In this document: positions 11,126 through 22,731 of the stretch, in pieces | Position numbering within the stretch: the first letter of the stretch is position 1 | Layout of the letters: every line of letters begins with the position of its first letter | Notes under the pieces: model-generated | Told to the model about the DNA's origin: nothing | Databases searched by the model: none | The model's input: only the letters and a program-made list of their open reading frames with translations | Assembly: GCA_029204225.1 (NCBI GenBank) | Contig: CM055107.1 | Coordinates: 27,769,072-27,833,071 of the forward strand | Length of the DNA: 64,000 nucleotides | Reading direction: 5' to 3' | DNA from: Diphasiastrum complanatum | Taxonomy: Eukaryota > Streptophyta > Lycopodiopsida > Lycopodiales > Lycopodiaceae | Program-made: the position numbers and the translations under genes

Positions 11126-13820
11126 CATTGTGTTCATGCACCGTGTTTGAACTTGCCAAATTCAATGATGATTGTTTAGCCAAAACTTAAGTGCTGATAG
11201 CTACGTGTACATGATTCTTACAACAACAAGGGTTTACTAATATGCACAATGAAATTTATACATGAGAAACATTGGTACAAATTCATGTTTTGCATTTTTA
11301 AACAAGCAAGCAAGTACAACATGTCGCTACACAATTTTGTATATTTCATTGGTATTAGCTAATTGGATGTTTAGTAAACATGCCTTGTTCCTTTCACTTG
11401 ACATCAAATTATACATGACAATGTCTTTTGAAGAGGCATTTGAAATATTTGCTAGTTGCCATTTATAATGAAACAGTTGCCAAGAATCACTCGAGTCATA
11501 TAGGTTAGATGATGTACAATGTTTAAATAAGACAAAAAATAAATAAATGAACACTAGATATTGTACAATGTTTATACAAAATATAATAAAAACATTTAAA
11601 TGAAGACTAGAGATTGGAGATAATCACGCACGAAGGCTTTCTGATATGAATACATCCAACCTCAAAGAGAGGTCCAATTTGATTGTAACACAAATCCCAC
11701 AAAGATGCCAAAGCAATCATATCCATGAAAATGCCTATTCATCTCTAAATTGCTTTGAAGGTTATATAAACTTGAAAATGTGAGAGTAATTACTCAACGT
11801 ATTTCAAATCAATTTTTTATTCTTTTTAAACAAATGCATTCAGAAGTACAAACCAATTAAAAAAAATCATGACATAAAAAATGAATGACCAAATTAAAAA
11901 ATTTCCAGTATGATGAACTCATAAGGGATTTATTACAACAATGCTTAGGAGAGAACTTACAGAGACTTAACAAAATAATGTGGGTAAAATTTTTATGTGA
12001 TATGGAATAGGAGCAGTTTCAATTGTATACATGCAGAAAACACCAGTAAGATTTTACAATTTCCCCTAACAATGATAATTCAGTTGGCAACAAATACCAT
12101 TATCTACCTAGAAAACATGGTAAAGGAATTTTCACAAGAATTTTTCAATTTTTTAAAATGCTATTAGAGAAAATTTTGACAAAAAGGAGAATCAAAGCAT
12201 ATTTAATTTGTAAATTCCCTAGGGCCATTAGTTAGAATCATATCAAAAGTGCACATTATGGTAATTAAAAAAAAAACTATCTCCAAGGGCTCACACATTA
12301 AAGGGTTGGGTTCATATAACCTTGGCCAATTGAGACTTGGATAAATCTCTATGTTTGAGATATGACTCATACAACAAGCCATTATATTATTTGTTGCATA
12401 AATGGAAATATAGGTAAAATAATAAGTTAAACTGGGGTGAAGAGTAGTGACATTACCACAACATATCAATGGTTATTTAAATGAAGAAGGCAATGATGAT
12501 AGTTCATGGTTGTATATGAACCACTATCTAGTAGAACTAATCTTTGCATAGGATTCATCTTCCCATCTTGGTGCAACTCCTTGTACATCATTTTGTAAAC
12601 TTGTAGCTTTTAGAAGACAACTATGTGCTCTCTCCTTGCAACAAACTACGAAGCTAGTGACCATAAAATTTTTAGTTTGTAAATCATTTCTAGATTTGAA
12701 GTAGCTCATTGCATAGTTGTTGATGCATGTCAAAGTATTTTATCCACTATAGTACCAATGAATGTCACGTTGAATCTATTCTAACAATACAAGCTCCACC
12801 TCAATCCATTCTTGTTAGTCTTCTACTCGTATTGGTTCTCTCTTGCATATTCAAGCTACATAAATTTTAAGCTCCATCTAAAAACTATATCATCTTCATC
12901 TAGATATAGTTTATTTCAATTGGTGGATTGAACTCCTTGTCATGACACTTGACAAAAGGAAAAGAAAAAATCTCAAACACCTAGAAAACCACAAACTCGC
13001 TCTAGCTACAATGAATATGTGGAAGTGTATTAGCTGATGGATGCGAAGTTGTTGCCAAGCAATTATGAGAACATACAATGTCAAGGCAACATAAAATTAA
13101 AAAAACACCAAACATAGACATGCAAATATATGGACTAATGCAAATAGCACATGAAAAATTGCATCTAAAAACATGTGTTGAAGTAAAAAATAGACTCACA
13201 TCCCGCCTTGCAAGAAATACGAAGACGAGAATGGTACAAAGTAGTCAAGAATAGTTTAATCCACAAGCAAACATAAATCACATAATCAAGAGGTTGAAAA
13301 TAAAAACAATCCCAAACCTTCATGTGAAGACCAAACAAGTTACCCCACATTTCTTCATAATTTTATTGGATGAATGTCCCCTAAATCAAATATATATGAA
13401 GTCCTCAATGCAAATGCATGCATTTGTAATTTTTGTTCTCAAATGAAAAGTTTCAAGATCAAGCCTAAACTTCAAAACTTGATGTACTTCTGCCCACTTT
13501 ATAAAATAAACCAATCCCTTTATTTTATTGAAGCCATTTTTCGAACCGATTTTTTACATGCTCTCGTGTACAAATATATATATATATCAAAGCTATGTAT
13601 GGGAGACGCAACATAACAAAGCAAAACATGCAATCTTCAACCACATGGTGTGCAAGTCACATGCACCTACCTTTTTTACAAGTAACCATCAATGCCTAGG
13701 AGGTTAATTTGAAGACATTCACTACAGGATACAAGTGGATGAATTTAAAATAATAAGTTATTTATGCCGTCACCAATAGTACTACAAAAGAAGAAGCATT
13801 GCTTGTAGTTAACTACATGG
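11125..13820. other. AT-rich spacer without recognised genes
   Basis: Only short, unconvincing open frames are present (under 90 codons, without domains). No LTR ends, tRNA-like promoter boxes or long repeats were recognised. Confidence 0.5.
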
Positions 13821-13821
13821 G

Positions 13822-13823
<2 letters not shown>

Positions 13824-13867
<44 letters not shown>
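13824..13867. repeat. (TC)n microsatellite, about 21 units
   Basis: Perfect CT array inside a decayed minus-strand coding-like stretch. On the minus strand it would encode an Arg-Glu run after a short acidic segment (about 13870-13972), which is not evidence of a gene. Confidence 0.95.
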
Positions 13868-13869
<2 letters not shown>

Positions 13870-15020
13870 CCCCTTTAACTTTTGCAAGGAGAGCGACTAT
13901 TCCCATTAGATCATCATCATCAGTTTGCATTGCACAATCAACACTAGGAAAAACTGAATCTTTCATTTGCATAATAACTAAGCTTCCACAACTAACTAGG
14001 TCAGTAGTTTCATCTTTATTGAAATGTCTCGGCCTTTTCTGTTTGTGGTGAAGGTAGACTTTTCTCGCAGAGTAAAATTCTCCTCTTGGAGCGTTTCAAC
14101 TTTGTCCATGATTGTATTGAGAGCCCTCTAATCAAACTCCTCAATCTGGAATCATTGAACATTTTTCCATACCTGGGCATCTATCTGGTATTTCTCTCGT
14201 CATGCTCATCGTGATTCTTCAACTACTATTTCTCAAAGAATTGTGTCACAAGTTTGATACTTGTAAATTATGTTCTTTCATTTCCAATTAGCATTTTCTT
14301 CTAAAATGCTCTATTGGTCTGCTTTTGCACTGCTAAGTTTCTCCTTTAACATGGCTGAAGCCTAAAATTTATTCTCAAACTTCTCTTACAACTCATCCAA
14401 GTTTTCTTTGATCTCTTGCAGTTTTCTGATGCAGAGTAAAACATTCAGCCAAAATCTGGTAAGCACTATCAGTGAGATGAGACGGACTCCAAATAATATG
14501 TGGACCCTCCATCATCTCCTTCATTCAAGGTTCATTCAAATGTCCAAATTCATTTCCTAACATGGTTTGCCACATCATATTTCCCTAATCAGAAACACTT
14601 TCTTCTTTGAAAACGAGCTCGGTGTGAGAGCTGCAATCTGTTGAGAACTCAAGGACATTATTATGCCAAGGAAAAAGGGTATTGTTTTGGAATGAATGTC
14701 ATCACCAAACAGACGGAAGATTTACTTATCTTTCCTGTGATGGAATCAAGAGAGATAAAGCTCTGAAAAACCAAGGCCCAACCAGCTGTTGTGAGCAGTA
14801 AGTTCAGTCAACAGCATAATTTTGTGACTTCATGAAGGAGATGATAGTCACAGAAAGCCACCTGTCGAAATTTCTGTAAAGACAGTCGCTTTGACAAAGT
14901 GTATGCAAGCAAGAAAACTTGAAAATATTTTGAACCATAGCCGTTTGTTGGATTGCAAGAGAATGTTTGTGAAGGAAAAGAAGTATGAACAAGCATTTGC
15001 CCCATGATTTCAATCATAAA
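13870..15020 (-). pseudogene. Decayed coding-like region next to gypsy debris, family not identified
   Basis: The minus strand has several short open segments in series (15017-14804, then pieces to 13870) separated by stops. Composition is protein-like (for example MWQTMLGNEFGHLNEP and an acidic TDDDDLMG near the end). I do not recognise a family; a retroelement-borne extra domain is one possibility. It lies just past the tandem-repeat zone of the gypsy block and has the same orientation. Little more can be said without a profile search. Confidence 0.3.
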
Positions 15021-15404
15021 TGGCTTCTACCCTCCTCAATTTACAAACGAAGGCTTAAATAGCCGATGTATAGTGTTGACTTGACACCATGATCGAAGTA
15101 CGTCGACTAGGAAGCTAAAAGAGAAAAGAGAATAAAAGACCTTTGCAAAAAATATTGAAGGTTATTATATACCCCCTCCTGAGAATGTGCAAAATTTTCA
15201 AAAAATGCAAAATTTAGCATGTTACTAAGGATAATAAGCCAAAAAGTGCGAGTTGCAAACATTGGAGCAGAAAAAAAGAAAAAGAAAAGATCATTTGTAT
15301 TTTAAAAGCACAACAAGTGTTTGTTTGAGGAAAACAAAATACCGGTCGACATTTGCTGAGAAAAAAATAAAAACAAAATGTTGAGTTGTCCTGCAGGCAA
15401 CTTT

Positions 15405-15830
15405 GAAAAGTGCCATTCGGTATTTTTGTATCACATGGATAATGTAAATTGGGCCGCTCAGTATTTTTAGGAAACTATAAAACTAGACCCATTGCTGAAA
15501 TGGTTAGTGCCATAGAATGCCAATCAGTATTTCTAGAAAACAAGTGAATGGCGCTGGGTAATATGAGACACTTAAAAATGCCGAAAACTACCAACTGGTT
15601 TTTAAGGAAACCAAAAGTGGGCTGGGAACAAATCGAAAATGCCCATCGATATTTTAAAAAATTCATAGCCAATGGCTGGTGGTCCATGTTTGAAATGTCA
15701 ATCGGTGTTTTAGAAAAGTCATAAAGAGGTCCAAGAATAAAGTGAAAATGCCAATCGATGTTTACAGAAATCAAAGTCAATGTCTTAGACTTGTTTGAAA
15801 TGCCAATTGGTGTTTTTAGATTATCTGAAT
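15405..15830 (-). repeat. Degenerate tandem repeat, about 8 units of 40-65 bp
   Basis: Units carry the core GAAATGCCAATCGGTGTTTT (variants near 15411, 15452, 15515, 15576, 15635, 15694, 15744 and 15797), usually followed by AGAAA and a variable spacer. The array lies directly beyond the integrase C-terminal remnant of the neighbouring gypsy element. Tat/Athila-like gypsy elements often carry tandem repeats in untranslated regions, so it probably belongs to that element. Confidence 0.7.
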
Positions 15831-15954
15831 GAAAATAAAATCAAAGCCAGAAAAGAAAGAAAATTAAATTAAAAAAAGATAAGTCGCAAAGCTCGAGAGT
15901 TTCATATTCTGAAAAACAAAAACAAAAAAAAAATTTAAAGATGTTTTTAAGTTT

Positions 15955-17480
15955 CTTTAGCCTCGATCAATTATTCTTTGTCCAGTAGGTTTCCTTGTAG
16001 ATCCACCAACTACAACGATCCATGTGAAAAATTTCTATCACCTTGTACAGTCCAATCCGTATAATATGTAATTTTCTTGGAAAAAGCATATGCGTATTAT
16101 CATATAATCGAACGTAATCTCCTTCTAACATCCTTCAAAGAGTAATCATAGACTTTTTCTCCTCTGATTCTGAGCTCGTTCTGTCTCAGTTAGAGGTAGT
16201 ATCCTTTCTTCATCTAATTATTCAATGACAAACAGTCTTCTTCCATGCGTTGCATTCAAACGATTCAAGCGTATCAAACGTCCATGTTTGAAACGCGTTT
16301 GAAACGTTTGAAACAAAACCCTATCTTTTTTTCTGATTTTTTTGCAAGTTTTTGAGCAACTAGTGCTAATTTAAGTGTTGGAACCTTAAACATAACATAA
16401 AAGTGGTTGAATAAGCATGTTTTTTAGGTACATGGGCCCTAGACATGGTCCATTGGCCATTTGGACCCCATTTGGAGGGCTAGGGCCCCAAAAAAATTCA
16501 CATGCAAATGCCCATGTTTGAAACACGTTTCAAACATGGGCATTTCAAACGTGTTTGAATCATCATTCAAACGCGTTAGAATGCAACTATGCTTCCATGT
16601 TGTCATCCAAGTCCATTCGAGAGATTCGTTCTCTCGTACTAATGCATAATGTCAGAACTTGAAATTCTATTGGTAGTATGAGTTTTGTATCATAAGCTAA
16701 GTCGTAGGGTGACTTCTTAATAGTTATTTTCTCCACCATTCTATATGCCCACAGCAGAGAAGGTAAGTTCTAGTCCCAATCCGAAGCATGAGACGTGGTA
16801 ATCTTAAACGTGTTTTGGTATTTTGAAATAGGAGTTTAGCCACTATTTTTCCATCATTTTCTCTATGTTGTCTCTATCTCAACCATCCTAGTAGCATAGT
16901 TCGTAGTTACTAAAATGTATTGTCTTCTAGTTTTTCATGTGGTTGGCTTGATTGGTCCAATAAAATTGATACCCAAGTTCTCAAATGGTTCCAATGGAAT
17001 AATTGGGATTAAGAGCCAATGCATCGAGAATGTAGGTTTGCCCGTATCTTTATATACTTATATGCGATTGGCCTAGGAACCTCTAAAGGTTCTAGATATT
17101 ATGCAAAATGTCGTCTGATCCAAGTTTAAAAAGGATTTTATTTCGTATGGTATATGATATTCAAAAACTAATTTTTGTTGCTTAGAGAATTCATCTGGGT
17201 ACCTTTTCTCTTGTAAAAAGGTAACAATGTTTGCATATATGGGTTGTTCTACTTGGAGTTGCAGAACTTCTTCGATAGAAAATTTATTAGATAATTCATC
17301 TTTTGCATCTATTGTTTTTAGCCTTCAAATATATTTGCTGTTCGTCGAGTTCTTCGGCGAACTGTTCCTGTTCTTCCATTTCCATAGGTTCTTTCCCTTT
17401 ACTGTAAGCCAAGGCTTCTGTTTCAAGTTCATCGAAGCCTCTCTCCGGGGGTTGATCAGGTCCCTGAGGAGTGGTCATTT
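15955..17480 (-). pseudogene. Ty3/gypsy RNase H-integrase remnant
   Basis: Reading minus across stops from about 17480: an acidic linker (QGPDQPPERGFDELETEALA), a KLGSDDILH segment like the usual LYKxGPDGILRRC, then GKPTFSMHWLLIPIIPLEPF and FENLGINFIGPIKPTT with YILVTTNYATRMVE. That is the gypsy integrase core (canonical WGIDFVGPIKP and YILVATDYATKWVE). Distal pieces include NLPSLLWAYR, SPYDLAYDTKLILPIEFQV, and a C-terminal section (LEGDYVRLYDNTHMLFPRKL, then IGLYKVIEIF). Multiple stops and frameshifts show that it is inactive. A 339-bp MITE-like insert (16249-16587) interrupts it after the PIEFQV segment. Confidence 0.88.
16249..16587. mobile_element. MITE-like insert with terminal inverted repeats and a perfect 19-bp palindrome
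   Basis: The ends are GTTGCATTCAAACG (16249-16262) and CGTTAGAATGCAAC (16574-16587), inverted repeats with one mismatch. It interrupts the gypsy integrase reading. The interior is full of GTTTGAAAC/GTTTCAAAC words. At 16506-16524 and 16527-16545 there is a perfect inverted repeat (arm AAATGCCCATGTTTGAAAC) with a 2-nt loop. No exact target duplication was found, although CTTCCATG occurs close to both ends. There is no coding capacity. The superfamily is unknown. Confidence 0.6.
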
Positions 17481-17774
17481 TCAGAACTGAAAAAGAGGTA
17501 CATAGACTTCATCTTTAAGAAAGCAAAGATAAATTTATACAATACCATGCCTTGTTTCTACTTGATAATGAACTTTTTTTGAAAGAAGAACCCATTTGCC
17601 TATACGACCAGGTAAGTCAAGCTTATTCACCAACTCCCCAAAATAATAGGTTGTTTGGTAGAAAGTGGGGCCTATCTCATCGTGTACGTGAAGTTAGGGT
17701 GATGGGTCATTTTAAGGTTTGGATGTGAGATTTACCATTGTAGTAAGAGGGTGTAAATCTTAAATTTCGGCTTT

Positions 17775-17951
17775 GTCCATCGTAGCGCAGTGTATGAGTA
17801 AAGTTGTTGACTGCGACTGGCAAGGCGTAGGCTCGAATCCCAGCCACTGCGTAGTGACATCTTAGGAGCTTGCTCCTCAGATGGCATTGCCAAGCTGTAT
17901 ATGTTGTGTATAACCTACTAGTTGTGTAACTCTGTATACAAAAGAAAAAAA
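17775..17951 (+). mobile_element. tRNA-derived SINE
   Basis: The element has an RNA polymerase III A-box-like motif (TAGCGCAGTGTATG, from 17783) and a B box (GGCTCGAATCC, 17830-17840) at tRNA-like spacing. About 100 bp of tRNA-unrelated body follows, then an A-rich tail (AAAAGAAAAAAAG, ending about 17952). Flanks TTTCGGCTTT (17765-17774) and GTTTGGCTTT (17952-17961) look like an imperfect target-site duplication. A true tRNA gene is unlikely because the cloverleaf stems do not pair well and the sequence ends in a poly(A)-like tail. Confidence 0.72.
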
Positions 17952-17961
17952 GTTTGGCTTT

Positions 17962-20230
17962 AAGGTGGCTTCTATCCCATTATGATTATTATTTTTAGAA
18001 CTCGAGTTTTGTAACTTTCTACACATTACTTTGTGGTGGCGGCTTTTACAAGGTTTGTAAATTAGATTTATAGTGTTTCGTGACTTGATAGGAAGCTACA
18101 ATCATTGTTTATAGGTCTTGAAAGGTGATTGCATCATCCAAAATAATTTTAATCATAAATCTGTGTCGAATGGAGCTCTTGGCAACGCAAGATGATATTA
18201 TGTAGAGACTTGTCTTTCTTTACATCTCCATAAATCACAAGTTCTTTTCTAGAAAGTATGGGACTGGACGTTACTAATTACATAATATCAATTGAGGCAT
18301 ATTTGCAAACTAAATCATTTGTTGTAATAAACACATTGAAAGTATGCTAAATAATGGCAAGTACATTGTGAAAGGACCATTGTGTGGTGTAAAGTTGTAA
18401 ACTATAATTCACTATGATGTAACTAGACATGAAGAATGTAAGAAAATTTAAACCGATTAGCCAGTGAAATTGCACATATAGTTTCCAATAAAATTGCTAG
18501 AAAGCTAGCGAAATTGCCAGTGAAACCAGCACCCTCAACCCTAAAATGGGAAGCCCAACGAGATTGCATCTATACTTTAAAGTGGAATTGCTGAAATGTG
18601 AGAGAGATCAGCGTCCATGAAGCTTGACCTATATCACATTATACAGATACCAATGAAAATGCCAAAAAGCTTGTGAAATTGCCGGAACACTGTATGTCCA
18701 AGTAAATTGGAGTTATGCAGCTGAAACTACTTGAAGCCCATTGAATTTGGGTCAAGTTTACGACACACATAGTTTATTTTATAAAAATGAGATCTCACCT
18801 AACTGCCCTAAATTGGACTTGAAACTACTAGAAACCATTTAACCTTAATCCTACATGTTTTCTCTTTCTACTACTACCCATACTACATGTATTTACAAAA
18901 TGAAATAAAACAAAATTTTTGTGAATCGTGATCCTTGAGCAAATAGCGCACGATTCAGATCGCCCATGCATCTATGACATACATACGTGTGTGTGAGTGT
19001 GTGTTCTGGATAACATGAATAGTTTAAAAATTCAATGTGAATCTAAAAATTACATTTAGCATTTTACTTGTTATAGCAACCTTGCATTCCAAATGTCACT
19101 AGGTTGCTAAAAATCTACATAACTAAAGGTTACAACTACTTTACAAGTGATTAGAATTTTCATAGGTTTAAAGTATCATCCATCTCCAAATCAAATTACC
19201 TAAGTATTCAAAAAGGTAGATCAAGTTTAGAGGTTGATGGTTATCGACGATACTAGATAGAGATACATATGGGAGAAGGTTGATACGATGAATTGATACC
19301 TTGAACCTAAGAAGATTCTAGTCACTCATTAGTTACTTGTTGATCACACAAAAGTATAGCAAATCAATTCACAATGCACAAATTCTCAACAACCTATGAT
19401 ATTTGGTAACAACAATTTTCACAATAACTATTCTATTTTACGTTTCTACAAAATTTTGATTCAAATCTTGAAACTATGAAAACGGTTCAAAGAGGTGTGC
19501 TAAATCCTTTCTAGACCTTGAGGTCAATGCTTGTCTAGATATTATGGAATCTCTAGACCCTAGGTCCATGGAAATGTACAACATGACCTTGTGTACATGG
19601 ATGACATGGTATGTGGAAACTGGGAAAGATCATCTCTTTAGTACATATAGGTACCTAAGCTATTGTGCAAGGGTATAAATAGGCACTAGACAAAGGTAGG
19701 TAAAATATTATGTAGCGAAACAAGCCATGGTTGGGTTGATAGTCGAAGTCATGATGGAAGGTCCCTTCTCACGCATGCAACAACATGTAATTTTGTCTTT
19801 CTCTATTTACTAATGCGATTCTCTTCAAAAGTTTTGTGGCTCCCAGGATTTGTTGATGTGCTCACATAGGTCTTTGGCCCATTTTTGTGATTTACTTGGA
19901 GATCTTGACGCTTGTGTAATCACCTAGTGTCTAGGCTAGCAACTATAAAATTCTTATGTTTGCTTGCATGTATTTGTGCACTACTCATTCCGACAACATC
20001 AAGTGCACCATTAGGCACCATCTATCCTAGTAGTTTTTGCACCATAACCTTTTCAAAAACTTCTTCTTTAATAATGGTGAATATGACATTATCTCTATCT
20101 AAATACTAACAAGCTTAGTTACAACAAGAATCATACATTGACACTAAATCAGATCAGTGTTAAAGATAGAAACATTACCAATTCCATGGAAAAAAAAGGA
20201 GCAAATGTATTTACACATTTCCTTCTTAGC
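17962..20230. other. AT-rich spacer without recognised genes
   Basis: No coding feature is supported. There is a run of near-repeated phrases about 'AAATTGCCAGTGAAA' around 18465-18690, and a TG-rich patch near 18990. Part of 19560-19910 has an LTR-like composition, but I could place neither a primer-binding site nor paired ends. Confidence 0.4.
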
Positions 20231-20251
20231 ATCTTAGGAAAAAATATTGTG

Positions 20252-21106
20252 CTAGCGCTTTGAATATTGAGGTGCCTTGCGTGCTTTTTTGAGACCATAT
20301 TTTTTTCTCTCCACTCGCCTAGGATCTCGTGTTAGGAGGCCTTGTTTCTTCAATGGATCTCTATTGGCCTGATTTGCAACAACCAAGGCACGCGAAATCC
20401 CTAGCAAAATGGCCTGTGCCTGTGCTGAAAGGCCGCCTCCATGAGCTTTTACGATGGTGTCGTACTTATATTCATAGCCGAGGCTTACAAGAGGAAACTT
20501 CACACTGTGCAACCATAGAGGATTGCCTTGAAGATAATCCTGAAACAAAAAAAAAGGACCCAAATCATTTTTAGTACTGTATACAATCCTAACCCCAATC
20601 GACAAATACCCTAATCTGCACTAACAACAGCAGAGGATTGACATAGCATTGGGCCAGTTTATGACATGCCACTGGACAAGTCCTGAGCTTTCCATATCTA
20701 GCATGTCCTTCAATTTTCGCAATTAGGGGTTTAAAAGCCGAGGCAAACAGGCAAGGGAAGGTAAGTACCAAACCTGAGCAGTTCTGCCGTTGATGATAAT
20801 CTTTCCAGTGCCCTCCACCAAGGCCACACGAGCAATGGCGCACTTACGCCGCCCGGTGCCGAGCAAGTGCTGAGCTGCAAAGCCTCCAGGCAATGCAGCC
20901 TTCACAAAAGCCTCCAGAGTATCAGCAGGGGAGGCAGCCAGAGCTGCAGGGGCCGCGGCAGCACGGGCAACTCGGAGGCGCACACCTTTGAGAGGTCTGA
21001 GACACAATGCCGGTGGCTTCTTCATCCATAGCTGTGCGCCAGTGAAGGAAGAGGGGAAAGGGCGCAGAGAGAGCGCAGCGAAGGAGGCCGAGAGCGTGTC
21101 CGCCAT
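20252..21106 (-). CDS. RPS9: Plastid 30S ribosomal protein S9 (bS9c), nuclear-encoded
   Basis: A component of the small subunit of the chloroplast ribosome. Two exons: 21106-20774 (111 codons) and 20539-20252 (95 codons plus stop), separated by a 234-bp GT-AG intron at a phase-0 boundary (acceptor TTTCAG preceded by a T-rich run). The predicted precursor is 206 residues. Residues 1 to about 70 are rich in Ala, Ser and Arg without acidic runs, as expected for a plastid transit peptide. The mature S9 fold begins at [15 protein letters not shown] and continues [40 protein letters not shown] and [13 protein letters not shown]. The C terminus is [12 protein letters not shown]; the bacterial-type SKR ending is conserved and enters the ribosomal P-site region. 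The ATG at 21106 opens the transit peptide; a (CTT)n tract lies just upstream. The first exon is markedly GC-rich compared with the AT-rich surroundings. No frameshift is seen, so it is very probably functional. Confidence 0.95.
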
Positions 21107-21180
21107 CGCTCCTCTTCTTCTTCTTCTTCTTCGCAGCAAGCAGGGAAAAGCAATGGATCATGGTTCTTAAGCACACGCTC
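21107..21180 (-). promoter_or_regulatory. 5' leader of RPS9 with (AAG)n tract
   Basis: On the coding strand a short AAG/GAA repeat (plus strand CTT units, about 21113-21134) lies immediately before the ATG. This purine-rich leader resembles the GA-rich 5' UTR of the PDAP1-like gene. TATA and transcription start could not be assigned. Confidence 0.45.
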
Positions 21181-21694
21181 AAGCTTTTAGGCCCCCCACT
21201 TAGATGTCAGCCACGTGCCCTATCTAACCTCTTGAAATCCTCCAAGATGGATAAAACACGTGGCTTAATCTAAAGCATGTCTCCGAGACATCCAACGGTG
21301 TCAGCATAGTGGCCAGTTTATACATACAGGTGGCCCCTTTCGAAGACCTATGAGTTGTGAGGAGCATTATCGCACACATGGCATCATTTGGTTGGCTCTG
21401 AAGAGGCAGATTTTGAGACTTCTATAATTGCACCGTAGATCTCCAACTGCTATGTCTGGTATTCGTGATCCAACGGTGGGCTACAGCTATAGCCACCCTC
21501 GCCGCTCCAGCGGCTCGGAGTGCTACATCTGTAGCCCACCTCGAGATCACAAATACCTAATCCATTCCTAACCATTCAACAAGTCATAATAGTTTTAGAG
21601 CCCTTTTATCCAGTTTGGGTGCCCAGTGACTCTTCCTTTCTTTCTTGCGAGTCGAGGACTGTATAATGTATTCCTGTCATAACCTTGTTCGGAT

Positions 21695-21900
21695 CCAAGA
21701 GGGCTGGCTCAATTGGTTATTTTGTCATCCAATTGGTTAGCTTGTCATCCATAGTTGCTTTAGTGCCAGGCTCGAGCCCGCTTCAGTGCCAGGCTCGAGC
21801 CCCGACCTTGGAAACCAAGATGCATATTGTTTCGGGGAAGAAGTTTATTTTAACCTCTCTTCCCTTTACAACTAGTCGTCTTCATTGTCTATTTCTACTT
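21695..21900 (+). repeat. tRNA-like (SINE-type) element with internal duplication
   Basis: An A-box-like TGGCTCAATTGGTTA (21704-21718) is followed by a second AATTGGTTAGC (about 21731). The B-box phrase GTGCCAGGCTCGAGCCC occurs twice (about 21763-21779 and 21786-21802). The duplicated halves suggest slippage or an internal tandem duplication in a tRNA-derived element. No clear poly(A) tail or target duplication was seen, so the 3' boundary is uncertain. An ORF crossing it (21685-21912) is not credible as a gene. Confidence 0.5.
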
Positions 21901-22136
21901 GTTCGTCTGTGAAACCTGATTTTGACATCATGTTATGCATGTATTTGTAATTTTACCTTGGGGTGTTGATGCGATAGAGATTGATAGTCCACAACTTATG
22001 TTGCATGATGTCATTGGGCCAAGGCTCCATTCATGTTAAAGATTGCACTTATCATTTATTATGTTTTGTTGTTTTGTTGGACATTATCTAATTTCATTTG
22101 AGAAGATTGTTTGTACGCCTTTTTCAGTTTTCCTTG

Positions 22137-22676
22137 TTAAGTAGAGCATACCATGTTTTGTGTTCTTGGACAATTTTGGAAGAGATCGTTTTCTTTTACG
22201 TTGGAAGATCATAAATGACATATAAAATGTTAGTGTGATTTTTAAGTGTATCCAATTGAGTGCGAAAATGGATTATTAGGTGTACACAATTGAGCATGAA
22301 AATGAATAGCTCGAAAGGATGAACATTTATACTAGGTTAATCGTTTTAAAAACGATTCTTTGGCCAAAGGCTCCTACCAAATAATTTGCAATGTGACTTC
22401 TTTTAGTGGACATATTTTTTTGAATGTGGTCTTTGTTTTGTAAAAGGGCCTAATTGGTTTTGTTGAAAGTGCAAGGCCGCTTTACAAGATTGTTGACTAT
22501 TCATCTCTTTGAAAGTTTATTTTAGAATGCAATAAATTTGTGTACATGTAGTAGTTTTTAAAGGAGAAATACTTGGCACCAATCAAACATATTTAAATTG
22601 AGATCTTTTTAATCCTTTTGGTGTAAGGGTGCAAATGTTTGAGGTAACTAAAGGCCACTGTAATGGGGGGGGGGGG

Positions 22677-22728
<52 letters not shown>
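22137..22728 (+). repeat. Dispersed repeat R1, copy 2, ending in G14 and (GA)n
   Basis: Second copy of R1 (see 10304-11124), about 80-85% similar by eye over 22137-22325 and 22381-22640. The segment between is short here, whereas copy 1 has about 290 bp. The copy runs into 14 consecutive G (22665-22678) and a GA array (22681-22728). Confidence 0.8.
22681..22728. repeat. (GA)24 microsatellite preceded by G14
   Basis: Perfect GA array directly after a 14-G run; end of repeat R1 copy 2. Confidence 0.97.

Positions 22729-22729
<1 letters not shown>

Positions 22730-22731
<2 letters not shown>

Noticed and set aside
17775-17860. Functional tRNA gene
   Set aside because: A and B boxes exist, but the stems do not pair convincingly and an A-rich tail plus possible target duplication point to a SINE.
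20723-21182. Alternative frames over RPS9 exon 1 on both strands
   Set aside because: They are shadows of the GC-rich first exon; the spliced S9 reading explains the region.
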